From Pseudomonas sp. MYb118 (GTDB taxonomy: Bacteria > Pseudomonadota > Gammaproteobacteria > Pseudomonadales > Pseudomonadaceae): 64,000 bases of DNA. The stretch lies in contig NZ_JBFRXN010000001.1 in the NCBI RefSeq assembly GCF_040947875.1, positions 868,001 through 932,000 on the forward strand. Reading direction: 5' to 3'. Position 1 is the first letter of the stretch. Every line of letters starts with the position of its first letter. Shown here one piece after another: positions 1 to 8,090 of this stretch. The position numbers and the translations under genes were made by a program. The notes beneath the pieces were generated by a model. The model made no database searches. It saw only the letters and a program-made list of their open reading frames with translations, and was not told where the DNA came from.

Positions 1-678
1 CCTTCGACCAACGTGCAGCACTGGCAGAAGAGCCTGGTGCAACTGGCCGCTGGCGCCGAAGTGGTGCTGGACCTGCACACCGACGACGAAGCCTTGCCTT
101 ACCTGTACGTGCACCGCCGTTTCGCGACCCAGGGCCGGGAACTGGCGGCGGCGATGAAGATGGACGTGGCGATCATCTGGGATGAAGGGGGCGACGGCTC
201 CTTCGAGGAAACCGTCATCGCCCCCTGGCTGCGCGACGGCGTCAGCGACCGGCACATGGCGGCGACCCTGGAGCTGCGCGGGCAGGGCGATGTCGCCGAC
301 GTGTTTGCCGAGCAGGATGCCCAGGGGCTGTACACCTGGCTGTGTTATTGCGGAGTCATCGACGAACCGTCGACGCTCGCCGACTGGCCGGTCGAGGTCA
401 GGGACATGGGGCAGATGGAGACGCTGCTGGCGCCGCAACCGGGCGTGCTGATCTTTGAAAAGGCACTGGGGGATTTCGTCGAGGAAGGCCAGCGCTTTGC
501 GCGCATTCTCGGCCGGCCGGGCGACCCGTCTTCCGAAGTGGTGCTGTACGCCGAGCAGGCCGGACGGATGGTCACGCGCTATCGCGATCGGCTGGTGGCC
601 AAGGGCATGGTGGTGGCCAAGTTCACCGGCAGCCGTGTTTCGCGTAACTGGAACGGAGGATTGCTCGACCCCAACTGA
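1..678 (+). CDS. Succinylglutamate desuccinylase/aspartoacylase family protein, 3' part
   Basis: This is the C-terminal part of a zinc-dependent acyl-amino-acid hydrolase of the AstE/aspartoacylase family. The reading frame is open from the first base, so the true start lies upstream of the window. The motif VLDLHTDDE near the visible N-terminus is the family segment carrying the third zinc-ligand histidine; the usual upstream HxxE ligands are outside the window. The C-terminal domain (PGVLIFEKALGDFVEEGQ onward) has the beta-rich barrel-like character of these enzymes. Members remove acyl groups from amino-acid derivatives, for instance N-acetyl-diaminobutyrate (DoeB-like), but the substrate cannot be fixed from this fragment. 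It runs toward the next gene, which is on the opposite strand. Confidence 0.8.
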   Translation, partial: PSTNVQHWQKSLVQLAAGAEVVLDLHTDDEALPYLYVHRRFATQGRELAAAMKMDVAIIWDEGGDGSFEETVIAPWLRDGVSDRHMAATLELRGQGDVADVFAEQDAQGLYTWLCYCGVIDEPSTLADWPVEVRDMGQMETLLAPQPGVLIFEKALGDFVEEGQRFARILGRPGDPSSEVVLYAEQAGRMVTRYRDRLVAKGMVVAKFTGSRVSRNWNGGLLDPN

Positions 679-695
679 GGGGCCGAGCCCTCGGG

Positions 696-974
696 TCAGA
701 ACGAGCAGACCGCGCCCTGGAGGACCACGCGGCCGAATTGCGCGTTGTCGTCCAGCGGGGTGATGGCCAGCAATTGGTCGAGGCGGATCTCTTGCGGGCC
801 ATCGGCGTTTTCCACGCAGAAAAACTCTTCCTTGTCGCTGGACGTACGCGTGGTCAGCCCCTTGGCGGTGAGGCTGGCGCCGTCGATCAACTCGATGTGC
901 AACTGGTAGCCGCGCAGGCAGGCGATTTCCAGGTAGTCGTGCAGATCACAATCCAGGGGCTGATACACGTTCAT
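696..974 (-). CDS. rof: Rho-binding antiterminator (Rof/YaeO-like)
   Basis: A 92-residue acidic protein that aligns by eye with E. coli Rof: both begin with a YQP(I/L)(N/D)CD segment, continue with a (L)E(L/I)AC block, and share an EIRLDQL / ELRLDKI segment near residues 61-68. Rof binds the transcription terminator Rho and inhibits termination. The start is supported by GGGAG about eight bases upstream of the ATG. It is the last gene of a leftward trio with the DUF2024 gene (4-base gap) and a periplasmic protein gene, so co-transcription is likely. The Rof name rests on this partial alignment. Confidence 0.75.
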   Translation of the reverse strand: MNVYQPLDCDLHDYLEIACLRGYQLHIELIDGASLTAKGLTTRTSSDKEEFFCVENADGPQEIRLDQLLAITPLDDNAQFGRVVLQGAVCSF

Positions 975-978
975 GGCG

Positions 979-1242
979 TTACTCCCGGCAACCTTGCAGT
1001 TTGATGATGTGGTGCCCGCGCTTGCTGATGGATTCAGCGACGACGGGGTTGGACGGTTCTACGTGGCAGAACCGGCATTCGTTCAGGGAAATGTCTTCGT
1101 CCTGAACCCCTTGCTCGTCCAGAAACTGACGGGCGTAGGTTTTCGCCAGTTCGCTGTCGTTACTCTCGATCAAGACATCGAAGTGTAGATAACGGCCGTC
1201 TTTGGTGCGCACGTGGGTGTCGAATACTTTGATGCTCATCAT
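979..1242 (-). CDS. DUF2024 family protein
   Basis: An 87-residue protein that begins with the characteristic (M)SIKVFDTHVRTKDGRYLHFDVLI block of the DUF2024 family, small cytoplasmic proteins of unknown function. Two consecutive ATG codons are possible starts (1242 and 1239); AGGAG lies five and eight bases upstream respectively. A CRFCH motif near residue 57 contains two cysteines and a histidine that might bind a metal, which is only a guess. The gene overlaps the end of the upstream periplasmic protein gene by four bases and is followed closely by the Rof-like gene. Confidence 0.75.
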   Translation of the reverse strand: MMSIKVFDTHVRTKDGRYLHFDVLIESNDSELAKTYARQFLDEQGVQDEDISLNECRFCHVEPSNPVVAESISKRGHHIIKLQGCRE

Positions 1243-1979
1243 TTGCTCTCCTTCAATTTCCAGGTGCCGGGCAGGGACAAGTCACCCGAGGCGATGTCGT
1301 AGACGCTGCTGACGCACAACAGCGGGTTGTGCAGGTCGGCGTTGACCTTCAGTGCAGCGGTGACGCCGTCATAGTTGAAGCTTTGCGGGAAGCCCACGGC
1401 GGCCAGCGGTACGCGAATCTGTGCGGCGTTGCCCGCCACGCTCAGCTGATAGCCGGGGGAGTCGATGTAGATCGGCGCGCCGGGCCAGGTCGCTGGCAGC
1501 TTCGGCTTGGCGTCCTTGGGGATGTCGCGCACTTTCAGGCCGCCAGGCCCGCAGCTTTCGTCCTTGGTCAGGACCACCCAGTGGGAATGCCAGAGGCCGC
1601 CGTCGTTGTCCTTCTTGCCGTCGTTGTTTTCGTCCAGTTGCGGGGTGTCATCGAAGTCCGGGTGCGAGGTCAGGGCCAGGGCGAGGATGCCCGATTTGGC
1701 TTCGAAGCCCACCGCCGAACTGTCCAGGCTGGTCGGCCAGACATAGCTGTAGACCTCGGCACCGGCGAACGACCCCTTGGCCGATGGCACCCGGCTGCCG
1801 GCCTTGCCGTCGACCAGTTGCTCGAACACCAGGTCGTTGCCTTGCTTGAAGACGCGGGTATGGACCAGATCGAACGCGGCGTCGGTTTTGCTCTTGTCGC
1901 TGTGGATGCCTTCCGGGCCATGGGCCCAGGCTTGTGAAGCGAGCAGGGTACCGAGGGTCAGTGCCAGTGCGGTTTTCAT
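1239..1979 (-). CDS. Secreted protein of unknown function with Ca-loop-like segment
   Basis: A 246-residue protein with a clear Sec signal peptide (MKTALALTLGTLLASQAWA, cleavage near residue 19), hence periplasmic or secreted. An Asp/Asn-rich stretch, DENNDGKKDNDGG near residue 118, resembles a calcium-binding loop. Two cysteines in the mature part (near residues 143 and 223) could form a disulfide. I do not recognise the family. GGAGG precedes the ATG. It heads a leftward operon with the DUF2024 and Rof-like genes and is divergent from the MarR gene at 2107, so that regulator may control it. Confidence 0.7.
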   Translation of the reverse strand: MKTALALTLGTLLASQAWAHGPEGIHSDKSKTDAAFDLVHTRVFKQGNDLVFEQLVDGKAGSRVPSAKGSFAGAEVYSYVWPTSLDSSAVGFEAKSGILALALTSHPDFDDTPQLDENNDGKKDNDGGLWHSHWVVLTKDESCGPGGLKVRDIPKDAKPKLPATWPGAPIYIDSPGYQLSVAGNAAQIRVPLAAVGFPQSFNYDGVTAALKVNADLHNPLLCVSSVYDIASGDLSLPGTWKLKESK

Positions 1980-2106
1980 GATTGCCTCCAGTTCAATGAG
2001 TTAAGTAGTTTCGAATCGACACATAAAATCCTACGGCAAAGTCTGGCTTTGTCAATATGGTTTTTATCCGATACTATTTATCGACACCCTTGATCAGGAA
2101 CTGCCC
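1980..2106. promoter_or_regulatory. Divergent promoter region with candidate MarR operator
   Basis: This 127-bp AT-richer gap separates the leftward periplasmic-protein operon from the rightward MarR gene. It contains an inverted repeat CAAAG-N5-CTTTG at 2037-2051 and two direct copies of ATCGACAC at 2015-2022 and 2080-2087. Such symmetry between a regulator and its divergent neighbour is typical for an autoregulatory operator. The assignment is inference from position and symmetry only. Confidence 0.4.
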
Positions 2107-2667
2107 GTGCTCTTCGATCTGTTGGAAAGGCTTTCCAGCCTGACCCGCGTCTGGTTCCGCGAACACCCGAAACTGACGGACTTGCAGCCGATTCAGCTCA
2201 GCGCCCTGATGTACCTGGAGCGCTGCAATCGTTACTCCAACACGCCATTGGCGGTCACCGAATACCTGGGGCTGACCAAAGGCACGGTCTCGCAATCACT
2301 CAAGGCCCTGGAAACCAAAGGCCTGCTGGTCAAGACCCAGGACACCCGCGACAAACGCAGCGTGCACCTGCGGCTGACCGAGCCGGCCCAGGCGCTGCTG
2401 GACGCGGTGATGCCACCGGACTTCCTGGTGAATGCCGCCCAACGCATGGGCGCGCGGGCGGAGGATCTGGAGGGCTTGCTGCTGGAGTTGCTGAGAAACA
2501 TCCAGCAAGGGGAAAACGTACCGAGCTTCGGTTTGTGCCGAACCTGCCGTTTTCACCAGAAGCTCGAAGCGGGGGCGTTCTGCGGGCTGACCCAGGAACC
2601 GTTGGAGCCGCTGGAGGCTGAGCTGATTTGTCGGGAGCATGCGTTGCCCGAAGTCACAGAAAACTGA
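2107..2667 (+). CDS. MarR-family regulator with C-terminal four-Cys motif
   Basis: A 186-residue winged-helix regulator. Residues about 25-105 form the MarR DNA-binding domain (TEYLGLTKGTVSQSLKALETKGLL as recognition helix, then DTRDKRSVHLRLT as wing). The GTG start is preceded by AGGAA six bases upstream; no better in-frame start was seen. Unlike ordinary MarR proteins it has a C-terminal extension with C144-x2-C147-x2-H150, C159, C175 and H178, an arrangement suited to binding zinc or an Fe-S cluster. This suggests metal or redox sensing. It is divergent from the periplasmic protein/DUF2024/rof operon, its most likely target. The effector is unknown. Confidence 0.85.
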   Translation: MLFDLLERLSSLTRVWFREHPKLTDLQPIQLSALMYLERCNRYSNTPLAVTEYLGLTKGTVSQSLKALETKGLLVKTQDTRDKRSVHLRLTEPAQALLDAVMPPDFLVNAAQRMGARAEDLEGLLLELLRNIQQGENVPSFGLCRTCRFHQKLEAGAFCGLTQEPLEPLEAELICREHALPEVTEN

Positions 2668-2685
2668 CCTGTGAAATGATCAAAA

Positions 2686-2775
2686 TGTGGGAGCGAGCCT
2701 GCTCGCGATGAGGGTGTGTCAGGCAACATTTGTTTGTCTGATAAACCGCCATCGCGAGCAGGCTCGCTCCCACAG
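2686..2775. repeat. REP pair (inverted, GTGGGAGC type)
   Basis: Two REP units in head-to-head inverted orientation, TGTGGGAGCGAGCCTGCTCG at the left and its complement at the right, separated by about 40 bases. It lies between the convergent MarR and LysR genes. These elements are non-coding, hairpin-forming and typical of the P. fluorescens group. Confidence 0.95.
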
Positions 2776-2798
2776 TTGAAGAAGAGGGGGGGGGTACA

Positions 2799-3701
2799 TC
2801 AACTCCCCCAACCCTCCCGCACCGCCGTGCGAATCGCCTCCAGCAACATGGCAAACGCCGGGTTGTCGTTGTTCTCCCGCCAGATCAGGTGCAGCTCGCT
2901 CTGCACCCCTTCGCCCAGGTCGATGTCGCGAAATACTACGTTCCTGAACACCACGCTGCTGGCACAGCGCGGCACCAGGGCCAGGCCCATGCCGGCGTTG
3001 ACCAGGGCCAGGATGGTCAGCGACGACCCCAGCCATTGCACGTATTCCGGTGCCACCCGCGCCGAGCGCAGCATGCCGGTCAGCAGTTCGTTGAACGGCG
3101 GGTAGGCGGCGTGGGAGTACATGAGAAACGGCTGTCCATCCAGGTCGCTGACCGACACCGTGTCGGCGTGGGCCAGGGGATGCTCGCTGGGCACCGCCAG
3201 CACGAACGGCTCGCGCACCAGGCACTCGGTGGCGTAACCGGGTTCCAGCAACGGCGCGCGGACGATGCCCAGATCAATGCGCCAGGCGCGCAGGGCCTCG
3301 TGCTGCTGGTAAGTGTTCATTTCCGTCAGGTCGATTTTCACCTGGGGCTGCTTGAGCCGGGCCTCGGCGATCACCTTGGGCAAGAACTCGTAGACGGCAC
3401 TGCCGACGAAACTGATGTTCACCGAACCGATGTCACCCTCGGCGAAGCGGCGGGCGGTGATGGCGGCCTGTTGCGCGCGCTCCAGAAGGTTCTGCGCTTC
3501 GATGAAAAACGCCCGGCCGGCGGCGGTCAGCGCCACGCTGCGGGTGCTGCGGGTGAACAGCTCGACGCCCAGGTGATGCTCCAGCAACTGGATCTGCCGG
3601 CTCAGCGGCGGCTGGGTCATGTTCAACCGTTCGGCGGCGCGGCGGAAGTTGAGTTCGGTGGCCACTGTGGTGAAGCAGCGCAGTTGGGTCAGTTCGAACA
3701 T
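2799..3701 (-). CDS. LysR-type transcriptional regulator of the sugar-acid locus
   Basis: A 300-residue LTTR. The helix-turn-helix occupies residues about 3-60 (LRCFTTVATELNFRRAAERL, then MTQPPLSRQIQLLE), followed by the linker and a type-2 periplasmic-binding-like effector domain to the C-terminus. The start was placed at MFELTQL because a longer reading frame upstream would have unrelated sequence before the HTH. It is divergent from the MFS transporter and glucarate-dehydratase-like genes, which it likely controls in response to a sugar acid. It ends near a REP pair. The effector is inferred from neighbours, not seen. Confidence 0.9.
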   Translation of the reverse strand: MFELTQLRCFTTVATELNFRRAAERLNMTQPPLSRQIQLLEHHLGVELFTRSTRSVALTAAGRAFFIEAQNLLERAQQAAITARRFAEGDIGSVNISFVGSAVYEFLPKVIAEARLKQPQVKIDLTEMNTYQQHEALRAWRIDLGIVRAPLLEPGYATECLVREPFVLAVPSEHPLAHADTVSVSDLDGQPFLMYSHAAYPPFNELLTGMLRSARVAPEYVQWLGSSLTILALVNAGMGLALVPRCASSVVFRNVVFRDIDLGEGVQSELHLIWRENNDNPAFAMLLEAIRTAVREGWGS

Positions 3702-3789
3702 TGATCTAATCCAGGTATCAATCAAGTGCCAAGTTAGATTAGACGGGATCAATGTCGGCGTCCATGATCGAACCGTCCCTAAAAAAACA
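3702..3789. promoter_or_regulatory. Divergent LysR/MFS control region
   Basis: The 88-bp gap between the divergent LysR and MFS genes carries an inverted repeat, TCTAATC at 3705-3711 and GATTAGA at 3737-3743, separated by 25 bases. This fits the spacing of paired LysR recognition and activation sites. It is a positional inference. Confidence 0.45.
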
Positions 3790-5145
3790 ATGAACGGGAG
3801 TCGCCCCTTGAATACCCTCAAGCCAGGCCAGGACGCGCTCGCCAGCGCGGCGGCCAAGGTGAAACGTCACGTGCTGCCGCTGTTCGTGATCATGTTCATC
3901 GTCAACTACATCGACCGGGTCAACATCGGTTTCGTGCGCAGTCACCTGGAAACCGACCTCGGTATAGGCGCTGCGGCCTACGGCCTGGGTGCCGGCCTGT
4001 TCTTCATCGGCTACGCCATTTTCGAAGTGCCTTCCAACATGCTGCTGCAGCGTTACGGCGCCCGCGCCTGGCTGACCCGCATCATGTTCACCTGGGGCGC
4101 AGCGGCCATGGCCATGGCGTTCGTCAGGGGCGAAACCAGCTTCTACGTGCTGCGCTTCATTCTCGGCGCGGCCGAGGCGGGGTTCTTCCCCGGCATCATT
4201 TACTACTTCACCCAATGGCTGCCGGCCACCGAACGCGGCAAGGCCATGGCGATCTTCCTCAGCGGTTCGGCCATTGCCTCGGTGATTTCCGGGCCGGTCT
4301 CCGGCGCCTTGCTGCACGTCAGCGGGCTGAGCCTGCACGGCTGGCAGTGGATGTTCCTGATCGAAGGCTTTGCCTCGATCGTGCTCTGCGGGTTCGTCTG
4401 GTTCTGGTTGCAGTCCCATCCGCGTCAGGCCAACTGGCTGAGCGCTGAAGAAAAGGACGCGCTGATCGACGCCATCGCCCTGGAACAGAAGGCCCGCGAA
4501 GCGACCCAGACGGTCAAGCCGTCGATGTTCAAGCTGCTGGCGGACCGGCAGATCGCGCTGTTCTGCTTCATCTACTTCTCCATTGCCCTGACCATCTACG
4601 GCGCCACCTTCTGGCTGCCGAGCATGATCAAGAAAATGGGCAACCTCGGTGACTTCCAGGTCGGCCTGTTCAACTCCATTCCGTGGATCATCTCCATCGT
4701 CGCGATGTATGGCTTCGCAGCCATGGCGGCCAAGTGGAAACACCAGCAGGCCTGGGTCGCACTGACCCTGGTGATCGCCGCCACCGGCATGTTCGTGTCC
4801 ACCACCGGCGGGCCGGTGTTCGCCTTCGTCGCCATCTGTTTTGCCGCGATCGGCTTCAAGGCGGCCTCGGCGCTGTTCTGGCCGATTCCCCAGGGTTACC
4901 TGGATGCGCGCATCGCTGCCGCGGTGATCGCCCTGATCAATTCCATCGGCAACCTCGGCGGCTTCGTCGCCCCGGCAACGTTTGGTTTCCTCGAACAGAA
5001 AACCGGCTCCATCGAAGGTGGCCTCTACGGCCTGGCTGCCACGTCGCTGCTGGCCGCCGTGGTGATCTTCTTTGCCCGCACCTCGCCGCAAACCGCTTTT
5101 CGTCACTCCGCCTTGAAACCCGAACCAAAGGGAGCAGCCTCTTGA
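3790..5145 (+). CDS. MFS transporter, anion:cation symporter type (sugar acid uptake)
   Basis: About 451 residues with some twelve hydrophobic segments and the ACS-family hallmark NYIDRVNIGF in the first helix, as in GudP, GarP and phthalate-type permeases. These proton-coupled carriers import hexarates, galactonate or related organic anions across the inner membrane. Two starts are possible: ATG at 3790 with no clear ribosome site, or TTG at 3808 preceded by GGGAG at good spacing; the latter may be the true one. The stop overlaps the start of the downstream dehydratase gene, so the pair is translationally coupled. The divergent LysR is the likely regulator. Substrate is inferred from the enzyme partner. 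Confidence 0.88.
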   Translation: MNGSRPLNTLKPGQDALASAAAKVKRHVLPLFVIMFIVNYIDRVNIGFVRSHLETDLGIGAAAYGLGAGLFFIGYAIFEVPSNMLLQRYGARAWLTRIMFTWGAAAMAMAFVRGETSFYVLRFILGAAEAGFFPGIIYYFTQWLPATERGKAMAIFLSGSAIASVISGPVSGALLHVSGLSLHGWQWMFLIEGFASIVLCGFVWFWLQSHPRQANWLSAEEKDALIDAIALEQKAREATQTVKPSMFKLLADRQIALFCFIYFSIALTIYGATFWLPSMIKKMGNLGDFQVGLFNSIPWIISIVAMYGFAAMAAKWKHQQAWVALTLVIAATGMFVSTTGGPVFAFVAICFAAIGFKAASALFWPIPQGYLDARIAAAVIALINSIGNLGGFVAPATFGFLEQKTGSIEGGLYGLAATSLLAAVVIFFARTSPQTAFRHSALKPEPKGAAS

Positions 5146-6416
5146 AAATCACCCGCGTAACCGTCACGCCGATTGCCTTCCGTGATCCGCCACTGCTCAA
5201 TGCCAGCGGGATTCACGAACCCTTCGCCCTGCGTTCGATCATCGAGATCGAGAGCGACAATGGCTACATCGGCCTGGGGGAGAGTTACGGCGACGCCCCG
5301 GCGCTGGCGATCCAGCAACAATTGCAGACGCAGCTGATCGGCCTCGACCCGTTCAACCTCAATGCGCTGCGGCGCATCGTCCAGGCCACCGTGGCGGCGA
5401 ACAAACCGGCGAGCCTGGCCGGCGCCGAGCTGGCACCGGGTTCCCACGCCAGCAAGGCGGTGAGCAACGCCTACTCGGCGTTCGAGGTGGCGTTCCTCGA
5501 CTTGCAGGCGCGTTCGTTGAACGTGCCCCTGGTGGACATGCTCGGTGGGGCGGTTCGTGATGAGATTCCGTTCAGCGCCTACCTGTTCTTCAAATACGCC
5601 GAGCACGTGAATTCGCCGTACAAACCGGACAACTGGGGCGAGGCGCTGAGCGAAGAGCAGATCGTCGCCCAGGCCCGGCGGATGATCGAGGCCTATGGCT
5701 TCAAGAGCATCAAGCTCAAGGCCGGTACGCTGCCGCCCGAGCATGAAGTGTCGTGCATCAAGGCGCTGAAAAAAGCCTTCCCCGGCTACCCGCTGCGCAT
5801 CGACCCGAATGGCAACTGGTCACTGGAAACCTCGATCCGCATGGCCGAACTGCTCGGCGACGACCTGCAATATTACGAAGACCCGACCCCCGGCCTCGAT
5901 GGCATGGCCGAGCTGCACAAACGCACCGGCCTGCCGCTGGCGACCAACATGGTAGTCACCGATTTCGACGAGTTTCGCCGCAGCGTTGCCTTGAACAGCG
6001 TGCAGATCGTCCTCGCCGACCACCACTACTGGGGCGGCCTGCGCGACACCCAGGTGCTGGCGAAAATGTGCGAGACCTTCGGACTTGGCGTGTCGATGCA
6101 TTCCAACTCGCACCTCGGCATCAGCCTGATGGCGATGGCCCACGTGGCCGCGTCGGTGCCGAACCTGGATTACGCCTGCGACACCCACTACCCGTGGCAG
6201 GAACCGGATGAGGAAGTGATCAAGGGCGGCAAACTGCCGATCGTCGATGGCTGCGTGAAAATCACTCGCGCGCCGGGCCTGGGCCTGGAACTGGACCACG
6301 ATCAACTGGGCAAGCTGCACGACCAGTACCTGACCTGCGGCATCCGCCAGCGCGACGACGTGAAACAGATGCAGCGCTACAAACCGGAATGGAAGGCGGT
6401 CAAGCCACGCTTCTGA
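5142..6416 (+). CDS. Glucarate dehydratase-family enolase superfamily enzyme
   Basis: A 424-residue enolase-superfamily enzyme. The TTG start at 5142 overlaps the MFS stop (TTGA) and has AAAGGGAG eight bases upstream. Visible catalytic features match the GlucD subgroup: the KLK motif at residues 191-193, metal ligands D221 (IDPNG), E246 (YEDP) and N269 (ATNM), and H320 in SMHSNSHLGIS. Such enzymes remove water from D-glucarate or L-idarate to give 5-dehydro-4-deoxyglucarate. It is shorter and clearly divergent from E. coli GudD (about 446 residues), so a related acid sugar may be the substrate. Coupled to a sugar-acid MFS carrier. Confidence 0.85.
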   Translation: MKITRVTVTPIAFRDPPLLNASGIHEPFALRSIIEIESDNGYIGLGESYGDAPALAIQQQLQTQLIGLDPFNLNALRRIVQATVAANKPASLAGAELAPGSHASKAVSNAYSAFEVAFLDLQARSLNVPLVDMLGGAVRDEIPFSAYLFFKYAEHVNSPYKPDNWGEALSEEQIVAQARRMIEAYGFKSIKLKAGTLPPEHEVSCIKALKKAFPGYPLRIDPNGNWSLETSIRMAELLGDDLQYYEDPTPGLDGMAELHKRTGLPLATNMVVTDFDEFRRSVALNSVQIVLADHHYWGGLRDTQVLAKMCETFGLGVSMHSNSHLGISLMAMAHVAASVPNLDYACDTHYPWQEPDEEVIKGGKLPIVDGCVKITRAPGLGLELDHDQLGKLHDQYLTCGIRQRDDVKQMQRYKPEWKAVKPRF

Positions 6417-6705
6417 ACCCGGCCAGCAAACGCTCGATCTGCGCCAGTTCCCAGGTGCTGAGCAGGCTCACTGGGTCGGTGCCGTAGCGCTGCCAGTGGT
6501 CGTGGCTGGCTTGGCGACCGTCCGGGCTGCGGCAGTGCTGGCAGTGGCGCAGGTGTGTGCCGTCGACTTCGAGGGTCAAGTGCCAGCCCTCGATGTCGAC
6601 GGACACCAGCGCGGCTTCGCCGGGTTCGCCCACCGGTCGCATCGGACGAACCTCAAGCGCCGCATCGCGCAGAAGCTGGTAAATCTCGCGGGTGCCAAGT
6701 GACAT
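6400..6705 (-). CDS. Conserved small protein of unknown function
   Basis: A 101-residue soluble protein that overlaps the 3' end of the dehydratase gene by 17 bases on the opposite strand. It contains a HCQHC motif near residue 54 and a DPVSLLSTWELAQIERLL tail. I recall similar short proteins in Pseudomonas genomes without a defined function. The ATG lies directly after the triple CCCCCGTT repeat, and no strong ribosome site is visible. Confidence 0.6.
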   Translation of the reverse strand: MSLGTREIYQLLRDAALEVRPMRPVGEPGEAALVSVDIEGWHLTLEVDGTHLRHCQHCRSPDGRQASHDHWQRYGTDPVSLLSTWELAQIERLLAGFRSVA

Positions 6706-6710
6706 AAATT

Positions 6711-6830
6711 TCCCCGTTCCCCCGTTCCCCCGTTCCCCTGTAGGAGCGAGCTTGCTCGCGATGGCGTCGTGTCAGACCACATCAATGTCGAATGACACTC
6801 CGCCATCGCGAGCAAGCTGGCTCCTACAGG
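6711..6830. repeat. Triple CCCCCGTT tandem repeat followed by REP pair
   Basis: A short run of three near-perfect CCCCGTTC repeats (6713-6738) leads into an inverted REP pair (6739-6830) of the GTAGGAGCGAGCTTGCTCGCG type. The right arm has one change (AAGCTGGCTCC instead of AAGCTCGCTCC) that breaks a base pair in its hairpin. Confidence 0.9.
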
Positions 6831-6963
6831 GGAATTATATTCCAATTAATAATAACCAAATAATAATTAAGAATTATTTTGTATAACGCATTTCGTGCAC
6901 TATCCCTGTGAACAGGCCTTTGCAGTCATCCGGCCATCATCCCCCGTTCACAGCGAGTATCTC

Positions 6964-7983
6964 ATGGCAACTCCCTACAAGCGTTCCGCATTGACCCTGT
7001 TGGCAGCCTCCCTGGCCGCAGCCAGCGCGCTGCTCAGCCCCGGTGCCCAGGCCGAAGGCAAGATCAGCATCGCCCAGCAATTCGGTATCGGCTACCTGAT
7101 CCTCGACGTGGTGCGCGACCAGCAACTGATCGAGAAGCACGGCAAGGAGCAGGGCCTGGACATCAAGGTCGACTGGAACAGCATCTCCGGGGCCACGGCC
7201 ATGAACGAAGCGCTGCTCGCCGGCGCCCTGGACGTGGTCTCGGCGGGCGTGCCGCCGATGCTGACCATCTGGGACCGCACCAAGGGCAAGCAGAACGTCA
7301 AGGCGATCGCTTCGCTGGGCTCGATGCCCAACTACCTGCTGACCAACAACCCCAACGTCAAGACCCTCAAGGACTTCTCCGACAAGGACCGCATTGCCGT
7401 GCCGGCCGCCGGGGTAGGGTTCCAGTCGCGCACCCTGCAGATCGAAACCGCCAAGCAATTCGGCAGCGAGCACTACAAGAAATTTGACGACATCTCCATC
7501 AGCCTGGCGCACCCCGATGCGACGTCCGCGCTGATTGCCGGTGGCTCAGAAATCAACGCGCACTTTTCCAGCCCGCCGTTCCAGTACCAGGAGTTGCAGA
7601 ACCCCAATGTGCACAAGGTGCTGAGTTCCTACGACGTGTTGGGCGGTCAGGCGACGTTCAACGTGCTGTACACCACCGAGAAATTCCACGACGAAAACCC
7701 CAAGACCTACAAGGCGTTCTACGACGCCCTGGCTGAAGCGGAGAAAATTATCAAGGCCGACAAGGCCGCCGCTGCCAAGACCTACATCCGCGTCGAGCAG
7801 TCCAAGCTGCCGCTGGAGCTGGTGGAGAAGATCGTCAACGACCCGGAAATCGACTTCACCGTGGTGCCGCAACGCACGGCGATCTACGCCGATAAATTGC
7901 AGGAACTGGGCGTGCTGAAAAACAAGGCGGACAGCTGGAAGGACTACTTCTTCGAAGAAGCCCACAGCGGTGCAGGCAGCTGA
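6964..7983 (+). CDS. ABC substrate-binding protein, NitT/TauT (SsuA) type, orphan
   Basis: A 339-residue periplasmic binding protein with a Sec signal (MATPYKRSALTLL through ALLSPGAQA, cleavage near residue 29). The mature part has the SsuA/TauA/ThiY fold features: IGYLILDVVRDQQLIEKHG near the start, then an AGALDVVSAGVPPM segment. Family members bind sulfonates, nitrate, taurine or pyrimidine precursors for import. No permease or ATPase gene lies nearby, so it must share a transporter encoded elsewhere or act alone. The region upstream (6832-6893) is strikingly AT-rich, consistent with a strong promoter. The ligand cannot be told. Confidence 0.88.
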   Translation: MATPYKRSALTLLAASLAAASALLSPGAQAEGKISIAQQFGIGYLILDVVRDQQLIEKHGKEQGLDIKVDWNSISGATAMNEALLAGALDVVSAGVPPMLTIWDRTKGKQNVKAIASLGSMPNYLLTNNPNVKTLKDFSDKDRIAVPAAGVGFQSRTLQIETAKQFGSEHYKKFDDISISLAHPDATSALIAGGSEINAHFSSPPFQYQELQNPNVHKVLSSYDVLGGQATFNVLYTTEKFHDENPKTYKAFYDALAEAEKIIKADKAAAAKTYIRVEQSKLPLELVEKIVNDPEIDFTVVPQRTAIYADKLQELGVLKNKADSWKDYFFEEAHSGAGS

Positions 7984-8090
7984 TACGCCAGATTTGATCA
8001 CTACCACCGAAGAGGGATGGCTGTTTGCCACGCGTGCGTTTATGCTCGGCAGGTTTTGCATTTGCCAATCATTAACAACAAAGTGACGAC

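Noticed and set aside
3739..5106. 455-codon open frame antisense to the MFS transporter
   Set aside because: Shadow of a real membrane-protein gene; composition rich in His, Gln and Gly with no domain.
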